The notes under the pieces are model-generated. The model did not search any database and had not been told where the DNA came from. It saw nothing but the letters and a program-made list of their open reading frames with translations. A stretch of 6,902 nt of DNA from Clostridiales bacterium (GTDB lineage Bacteria; Bacillota_A; Clostridia; Christensenellales; Christensenellaceae). The translations under genes were made by a program, and so were the position numbers. Positions 5,705 through 6,902 of this stretch are shown piece after piece. The first letter of the stretch is position 1, and each line of letters starts with the position of its first letter. The stretch is taken from positions 1 through 6,902 of the forward strand of contig QANA01000036.1 of NCBI GenBank assembly GCA_003149735.1, in the 5' to 3' direction.

Positions 5705-5729
5705 AAAAGCAGGCCGCTTGCCTGCTTTT
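5705..5729 (-). terminator. Rho-independent terminator of the DHHW gene
   Basis: AAAAGCAGGC (5705-5714) pairs perfectly with GCCTGCTTTT (5720-5729) around a five-base loop. On the minus strand the stem is followed by TTTTTGTTTTG. It begins seven bases after the DHHW stop codon and clearly ends that transcription unit. Confidence 0.9.
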
Positions 5730-5736
5730 GATCCGC

Positions 5737-6852
5737 TCATTTGAGCATGGACGCATGGTTGAGGCTGAGCGTGCTGTATAAAAACAGCACATCCGCCCCC
5801 GGCTGCACTTCCAAAAACTGCCCCAGCGCCTCGGTGCTCAGGTAGCGCAGGTCGACGATGCTCACCCGCCCATATCCTTCCGCCAACAGCGGCGCCAGAC
5901 TGCTGCCAAAGGAATCTCGCAGCAAAATCAGCTGGCCTTCGCCCGCCGGGTTGTATATCTCCACCAGCGCCTCCGCCCCCGAGAGGTACAGGTCGTAGGC
6001 ATCCGGGCTTTGCTCCGGCGCCTGCAGGTCGTAAACGCCGCCCCGGCGATCCCCTTCCAGGTACCATACCTCCATCTGCTCCAGCGCCTCGCTCTGCAAA
6101 TACAGCAGCGTATCCGGCTGCACCGGCAGCGCCGCCTGCGCATAGTAGGCGCCGTAAAAATCACCCGCCGAAAGCGTCTGGAACTGCTGCCAGCCGATGC
6201 GCCCTTCCGCCCCCATGGCCGCGGCAATGCGCTGTGCCACCGGCAGAATGCGCTCCTGCGCCCAGTGGGTATCGGTGGCGTAATAGCTCTCTGCCGAAAG
6301 CAGATCGTCCAGCGGAATCTCGCAAAAGGCCTCATTCAGCCCTTCCCGCAGCAGCTGCCGCAGGCGCCCGTAATCCAATGCCGGATAGCCGTTTTCCTCT
6401 GCCAGATAGTAATTTTTATCGGACACGACGGCGTAATACCAATGGCAGCCTGCAAAATACCGCTCCGCCACTTCGCGGAACTTGTCCGAAGCCTTTGCGA
6501 CCTCCCCTTCCCGCAGCGGATACTCCAGCTTGCCCAGCTGCCCCTGTGCCAGATAAAGGCCGTTGTTGTCCCGCCGCCCCAATGCACCGTACTGCGTCAG
6601 CGCCTTGGCTGTTCTCAGCTGCCCGCGCAGCGGAAACTGATCCTGTGCATACTGCTCAAACTGCCGGGAAAAACTGCCGTCTGCCAGCGCCGCCCAGCTC
6701 CATGCCGGCGCCTGTGCCAACTTGCGCCGCTCCTCCCGGGAAATCTCACCGTCCGGCAGCAGCAAATGCCCCAGCAGCCCGCCCCACAGCACCGCCAGCA
6801 ACACTGCCGCCATCAACACCTGCCCGATTTTTTGCCATCTGTTCTCCTGCAT
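5737..6852 (-). CDS. DHHW-family SGNH-like protein, membrane-anchored
   Basis: This 371-residue protein has one N-terminal hydrophobic segment (about 10-32) after a short positive start, consistent with a signal anchor and an extracytoplasmic domain. That domain has the DHHW / AlgX-AlgJ-like features: an early QFEQYAQDQFPLRGQ block (64-78), VVSDKNYYL (142-150), the signature DTHW (194-197, Asp and His of the catalytic set) and RDSFGSSL (312-319, the SGNH nucleophile Ser314). Such proteins are thought to O-acetylate exported polysaccharides, usually with an MBOAT acyl-transfer partner. No MBOAT gene is in view, but the upstream side is cut by the window edge. The ATG is preceded by AAAGGAG seven bases away. 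No promoter is visible in the 50 bp before it, and a TGA (6898-6900) may end an upstream gene, so it may be the last gene of an operon. Confidence 0.88.
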   Translation of the reverse strand: MQENRWQKIGQVLMAAVLLAVLWGGLLGHLLLPDGEISREERRKLAQAPAWSWAALADGSFSRQFEQYAQDQFPLRGQLRTAKALTQYGALGRRDNNGLYLAQGQLGKLEYPLREGEVAKASDKFREVAERYFAGCHWYYAVVSDKNYYLAEENGYPALDYGRLRQLLREGLNEAFCEIPLDDLLSAESYYATDTHWAQERILPVAQRIAAAMGAEGRIGWQQFQTLSAGDFYGAYYAQAALPVQPDTLLYLQSEALEQMEVWYLEGDRRGGVYDLQAPEQSPDAYDLYLSGAEALVEIYNPAGEGQLILLRDSFGSSLAPLLAEGYGRVSIVDLRYLSTEALGQFLEVQPGADVLFLYSTLSLNHASMLK

Positions 6853-6902
6853 ATTGCCGCTCCTTTCCTCCTGCCAACTTCGGCGGGATTTCTTTTTTCA
6901 GC

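Noticed and set aside
4060..5781. Long plus-strand frames opposite the DUF3795, Rsm22-like and DHHW genes
   Set aside because: These are antisense shadows in GC-rich DNA, rich in Pro, Ala, Arg and Ser, overlapping well-supported minus-strand genes.

Overview
The window reads as a GC-rich chromosomal segment from a member of the Bacillota, most likely class Clostridia (an Oscillospiraceae- or Christensenellales-like gut anaerobe). The reasons are inferential. The genes have strong AAGGAG-type Shine-Dalgarno sites and TATAAT-type -10 boxes. The family mix (DHHW protein, Rsm22-like methyltransferase, DUF3795 protein, zinc-dependent phospholipase C-like protein, CrtO-like acyltransferase, UMF1-type MFS transporter) is typical of that group. 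No marker gene fixes the taxon.

All six supported genes lie on the minus strand, so transcription runs from high to low coordinates. In that order: a membrane-anchored DHHW-family (SGNH-like) protein (6852-5737) ends in a strong hairpin terminator (5705-5729). Next is an Rsm22/METTL17-family methyltransferase with its own extended -10 promoter (5604-4624). A 189-bp gap and a small cysteine-rich DUF3795 protein follow (4434-4009). About 270 bp without a convincing gene leads to a second terminator (3701-3738). A promoter-like -10 box then precedes a zinc-dependent phospholipase C-family protein (3517-2651) and, after a 163-bp spacer, a four-helix membrane protein of the CrtO acyltransferase-like family (2487-1918). 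An unusual repeat region (about 1345-1991) separates this from a UMF1/Atg22-like MFS transporter (1337-69).

The least ordinary part is 1345-1991. It holds 52-bp tandem repeats in two subtypes (A and B). A roughly 250-bp higher-order duplication (B-A-long unit) has copied the last 23 codons and stop of the CrtO-like gene together with its 3' flank. A degenerate half-unit overlaps the Shine-Dalgarno region of the MFS gene, and a weaker relative lies just upstream of the CrtO-like gene's ribosome binding site. The array may therefore have grown from gene-leader sequence.

The genes do not form an obvious pathway. Two internal terminators split them into at least three transcription units: DHHW; Rsm22 with or without DUF3795; and the phospholipase-like gene with the CrtO-like gene, possibly continuing to MFS. 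I see no CRISPR array, tRNA, rRNA, insertion sequence, toxin-antitoxin pair or phage gene, and no clear case for a new defence or biosynthetic system.
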